Source: an uncultured Tateyamaria sp. (lineage in GTDB: Bacteria; Pseudomonadota; Alphaproteobacteria; Rhodobacterales; Rhodobacteraceae). Taken from it: 64,000 nucleotides of DNA. Both the position numbers and the translations under genes were made by a program. Positions within the stretch are counted from its first letter, which is position 1. Each line of letters opens with the position of its first letter. Of this stretch, positions 61,468 to 64,000 are shown piece after piece. Location of the stretch: NCBI RefSeq assembly GCF_947503415.1, contig NZ_CANNDS010000001.1, forward strand, positions 1,026,501 to 1,090,500, in the 5' to 3' direction. Under the pieces are notes generated by a model. The model saw only the letters and a program-made list of their open reading frames with translations, was not told the origin of the DNA and made no database searches.

Positions 61468-62445
61468 TTATCCTCCGGTCAGCGCGCTGGCGATGGCGAC
61501 ATAGATCGGGATGCCAAGCGTCAGATTGAATGGGAATGTAACCCCTAGCGACAGGGTCAGGTAGATGGACGGGTTCGCCTCGGGCAGAGCCACGCGCATG
61601 GCCGCGGGCACGGCGATATAGCTGGCCGAGGCGGACAGAACCATGAACAGCGCCACGCCGCCCGTGCTGACACCCAACAAAAGGCCCGCGATACAGCCAA
61701 AGGTGGCCCCCACCAGCGGCATCACCATGCCAAAGACCAGCACACCGGGCTTCAACACACCTGACCCACCGCGCAGGCCCCGGCCCGCGACAAGCCCCAT
61801 ATCCAGCAGGAACAAGCACAAAACACCCTGAAACGGCGATACGATGAACGCGCTGATCTTGGCCAACCCGTCCACACCCGTGATCCAGCCGATAACGAAA
61901 CTGCCAACCAGCAGGACGATGGACCCGTTCAGCATGATCTCCCGCAACAGCTCAGGGTCCATGCGCCGACTGTCCCCACCGCGAGAGATCAACCACAGAG
62001 CCGACAGGATCGCAGGCGCTTCCATCGCCGCGGCCACGGCAACCATGTACCCTTCGGACGCGATCCCGCTGCTGTCCAAGACGGAGGTCGCTGCCACAAA
62101 GGTGACAATGGAAATCGACCCGTAATGCGCAGCAACGGCTGCGGCATCCAACCGGCTCAGATTGCCCATGACCTGCAACAGACCAAAAGCGACAACGGGC
62201 AAGGCCGCGGACAACACGATGCCCGCCAGCAGGGACGCCGCCAAAGTGCCGTCAATCCCATGATCGGCCACGCTCACGCCACCTTTGAAGCCGATGGCAA
62301 ACAGCAGGTAAATCGACATGCCCTTGGCCACGGCTTCGGGAATGTTCAAATCCGACCGGGCCAAGGACGCCGCCACGCCCAGCGCAAAACTCAGGATGAT
62401 GGGCGACAACAGGTTTGTCGCCGCAAGGCTCAGGATTTGGTCCAA
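61468..62445 (-). CDS. SbtA-family sodium-dependent bicarbonate transporter
   Basis: A 325-residue membrane protein with about ten helices, built as two inverted halves. Landmarks are NLLSPIILSFALGVAASLAR (start), YLLFAIGFKGGVSV, AHYGSISIVTFVAATSVLD and VLSASASYIAVPAAMRVALP (Na+/substrate helices). SbtA imports bicarbonate with Na+ at high affinity, first known from cyanobacteria. The start is TTG 62445 (MDQILSLAATN) with GAGGGG about seven bases upstream. It is flanked by beta-carbonic anhydrase (24 bp upstream) and the SbtB-like P-II gene. Bicarbonate is the likely substrate by family and context. Confidence 0.88.
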   Translation of the reverse strand: MDQILSLAATNLLSPIILSFALGVAASLARSDLNIPEAVAKGMSIYLLFAIGFKGGVSVADHGIDGTLAASLLAGIVLSAALPVVAFGLLQVMGNLSRLDAAAVAAHYGSISIVTFVAATSVLDSSGIASEGYMVAVAAAMEAPAILSALWLISRGGDSRRMDPELLREIMLNGSIVLLVGSFVIGWITGVDGLAKISAFIVSPFQGVLCLFLLDMGLVAGRGLRGGSGVLKPGVLVFGMVMPLVGATFGCIAGLLLGVSTGGVALFMVLSASASYIAVPAAMRVALPEANPSIYLTLSLGVTFPFNLTLGIPIYVAIASALTGG

Positions 62446-62469
62446 AACTGTCCCCTCGGGTGGCCCGGA

Positions 62470-63120
62470 TCAAACGGGTTGAAAATCAAGCGTCTTGCCC
62501 ATGAACTGCTTCAGCCCACCTTCGGCAATATCAGTCCAAAGCCCATGCACGCTGAGGGAGCCGTTGTTCACCCGCTCTTCCACGAACGGGAAGGTCATCA
62601 GGTTCTCCATCGACGTGACAACGGCCAGTTGCTCAAGGCGCTGCGCCTTGTCCTCGGGTGCGGCCAAATCGGCCACTTCGGGGAACTTGGGGCGCAGGAT
62701 GTCCATCCACCGACCCACAAAGCTTTCCTTTTCCTCCAGCTCGGGCGCGCGGCCCTCGCACATGTCGATACAGCCCTGCACGCCGCCACAACGGGAATGG
62801 CCCAGCACGACCAGATGCGCGACCTGCAATACGTTCACGGCATACTCGACGGCAGCGGAGGTGCCATGGTGGTCGCCATCCGGCTCATAGGGGGGCACAA
62901 GGTTTGCAATGTTGCGGTGGATAAAGAATTCACCCTGATCGGCGCCAAAGATCGACGTCACATTCACCCGACTGTCACAGCAGGAAATGACCATGGCGCG
63001 CGGACGCTGACCTTCGGTGGCCAGGCGCTTGTACCAAGCGCTGTTCTCTTCATAGGTCGTGGCCTTCCAGCCCTGATACCGCTGCAAAAGAAACGTCGGA
63101 AGCGGCTTCATCCTGTGCAT
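62470..63120 (-). CDS. Beta-class carbonic anhydrase
   Basis: A 216-residue beta-carbonic anhydrase. Zinc ligands are C47 and D49 in ISCCDSRVNV, then H108 and C111 in VLGHSRCGGVQGC; the dyad Asp-Arg (D49/R51) is intact. RNIANLVPPYEPD is also standard. It interconverts CO2 and bicarbonate in the cytoplasm. ATG 63120 follows GGGGACGCAC; an ATG three codons later is possible. It heads the operon with SbtA and the P-II-like gene, suggesting bicarbonate supply for anaplerotic carboxylases rather than fixation, since no RuBisCO is in view. Confidence 0.93.
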   Translation of the reverse strand: MHRMKPLPTFLLQRYQGWKATTYEENSAWYKRLATEGQRPRAMVISCCDSRVNVTSIFGADQGEFFIHRNIANLVPPYEPDGDHHGTSAAVEYAVNVLQVAHLVVLGHSRCGGVQGCIDMCEGRAPELEEKESFVGRWMDILRPKFPEVADLAAPEDKAQRLEQLAVVTSMENLMTFPFVEERVNNGSLSVHGLWTDIAEGGLKQFMGKTLDFQPV

Positions 63121-63293
63121 GTGCGTCCCCGGTCAGTCTGTCATGTCGCCCTTGGAGGCGGTGATTAGCCCCATTTCGCAACAAATTCGAGCGAAAAGAC
63201 AGTGCGCGCATAACGATTTGGGAAGGGTCTGTGACCTATACCCAAGACCAGCCGTGGGGGCAGTAAGACTTTTGGGTGAGTAGAGGTGACGTT

Positions 63294-63674
63294 TTGTCAA
63301 CAGTAACACAAATTCAGCTGCACGAGTCCGTGCAGGTCAATCACGACCGCCTGAACGCGCTTTACGGGGAAATGGACCCCGCAAACGCGGAGGATGTCGT
63401 ATGTCGCGCGATGGAAGAACTGGCCCTGCGCATGGGTCATTGTGATCGGTTGTACCGCAAGGGTCAGCTCAATGATCTGCGCCGATCAGCGAAGTCACTG
63501 ATCGCGATTGCCGATCAAATTGGCATGGATGCGCTTGCAAAGGTCGCGGGTGACGTCGTCCGCTGCGCCGAAGCACGGGATCAGGTCGCCATCGCAGCAA
63601 CCCTGGGCCGACTGCTGCGCACGGGCGAGGGATCGTTGACCGCGATCTGGGATTTGCAGGACGTCACAATTTGA
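63294..63674 (+). CDS. Hypothetical helical protein (126 aa)
   Basis: A 126-residue, mostly alpha-helical protein without signal peptide or membrane segment. Text such as NAEDVVCRAMEELALRMGHC and LRRSAKSLIAIADQIGMDAL suggests a four-helix bundle, reminiscent of an HPt-like fold but without a clear phospho-His motif (the only suitable His is in RMGHCDRLYRK). The start at TTG 63294 has AGAGG seven bases upstream; GTG 63276 has no site. No family is recognised. It stands upstream of the aminopeptidase gene (76 bp) and may share its transcript. Confidence 0.7.
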   Translation: MSTVTQIQLHESVQVNHDRLNALYGEMDPANAEDVVCRAMEELALRMGHCDRLYRKGQLNDLRRSAKSLIAIADQIGMDALAKVAGDVVRCAEARDQVAIAATLGRLLRTGEGSLTAIWDLQDVTI

Positions 63675-63750
63675 CGGTGCCTGCGCCCACTTGCGGCGAT
63701 ATGCAAACTGGTTAGGCTCTGCGCAACACAACCGCAGGATCTTTTCCATC

Positions 63751-64000
63751 ATGACGCTTAGCTTTGCCGCTCGGACTGACACGACCCGGCCCGTTCGCCT
63801 ATTGGATGACACGGCCGCCCCAAGCTGGCTTGCGGATCAGCCCGAGCCGGTTCGGAATTGGGCCGAAACGCACGGTTTTACCGGGGCGATCGGTCAGGCT
63901 CTGCTTCTTCCGGGTGATGCAGGTGCCATTGTTGGATATGGCAACACAAAATCACGCGCCCGCGGTCGGTTCCATCTGGCCGCGGGCGCTGCCAAGCTGC
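63751..64000 (+). CDS. Leucyl aminopeptidase family protein (M17), N-terminal part, runs off window end
   Basis: The frame opens at ATG 63751 and remains open to base 64000 (83 codons). The sequence starts MTLSFAARTDTTRPVRLLDD; WLADQPEPVRNWAETHGFTG follows, then GQALLLPGDAGAIVGYGNTK and GRFHLAAGAAKL. This is the N-terminal non-catalytic domain of the roseobacter branch of M17 (leucyl/cytosol aminopeptidase) as I remember it. The two-metal catalytic domain would lie beyond the window, so activity cannot be judged. An ATG preceded by GGATC fits the start. Confidence 0.8.
   Translation, partial: MTLSFAARTDTTRPVRLLDDTAAPSWLADQPEPVRNWAETHGFTGAIGQALLLPGDAGAIVGYGNTKSRARGRFHLAAGAAKL

Overview
The window reads as a chromosomal segment of a marine alphaproteobacterium of the Rhodobacterales (Roseobacter-type). 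The support is a GC-rich sequence, a CcrM-type GANTC methyltransferase, a Rhodobacteraceae-style porin, TAXI-TRAP and betaine-type ABC transporters, and typical roseobacter gene orders (ftsK / aminotransferase / amidase // ubiH; xth / ybbN / LON / Trm112; DUF3576-leuS-lptE-holA; pmbA-cysQ-DUF4170-kdtA-like-lpxK; dsbA-dciA // mutY). Genes are tightly packed, with many 4-bp ATGA/GTGA overlaps. I found no tRNA, rRNA, CRISPR array, insertion sequence, prophage or plasmid origin. All identifications come from reading motifs and recalled family sequences; no search was run.

Layout. 0-9.1 kb: housekeeping genes (ftsK N-terminus, DapC-type aminotransferase, amidase, UbiH-type hydroxylase, Trm112, LON-domain protein, YbbN, exonuclease III). 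A roughly 1.8-kb accessory-looking patch with one unknown membrane protein sits between ybbN and xth. 9.4-24.4 kb: a catabolic and transport region with an acyl-CoA ligase, a BASS transporter, an acyl-CoA dehydrogenase-family protein that looks like a 3-sulfinopropanoyl-CoA desulfinase, two LysR regulators, a TAXI-TRAP system, a CuyA-like PLP sulfo-lyase, a glycine-betaine-type ABC transporter and an alpha/beta hydrolase. 24.6-29.6 kb: orphan OmpR-type regulator, ribA, L,D-transpeptidase, YggS, porin, DUF3576 lipoprotein. 29.6-33.7 kb: leuS-lptE-holA. 33.8-41 kb: mixed small enzymes, MscS channel, HNH protein, crotonase/SDR pair, DUF2125. 41.1-45.8 kb: TldD/PmbA, CysQ and the lipid A/KDO cluster. 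45.9-52.8 kb: DsbA, DciA, MutY, AlkB, a class III cyclase, CcrM, RNase HII. 52.9-60.7 kb: unknown secreted and membrane proteins, HpaI-type aldolase, DUF3095, MFS, Asd, DUF4139. 61.1-63.1 kb: a P-II-like / SbtA / beta-carbonic anhydrase operon. The window ends inside an M17 aminopeptidase.

The most interesting block is 9.4-24.4 kb. Two different enzymes expected to release sulfite (AcdA-like desulfinase and CuyA-like sulfo-lyase) each lie beside their own LysR gene and a high-affinity uptake system, and each control region carries an inverted repeat. This suggests a C3-organosulfur (sulfinate/sulfonate) utilisation neighbourhood. Other points worth a second look are a membrane-tethered winged-helix protein coupled to a small secreted protein, a hairpin-rich intergenic region ending in a strong terminator (candidate ncRNA), a cluster of three GANTC sites in the ccrM control region, a cyclase-like reading of DUF3095, and a KDO-transferase-like protein lacking the usual catalytic Glu.
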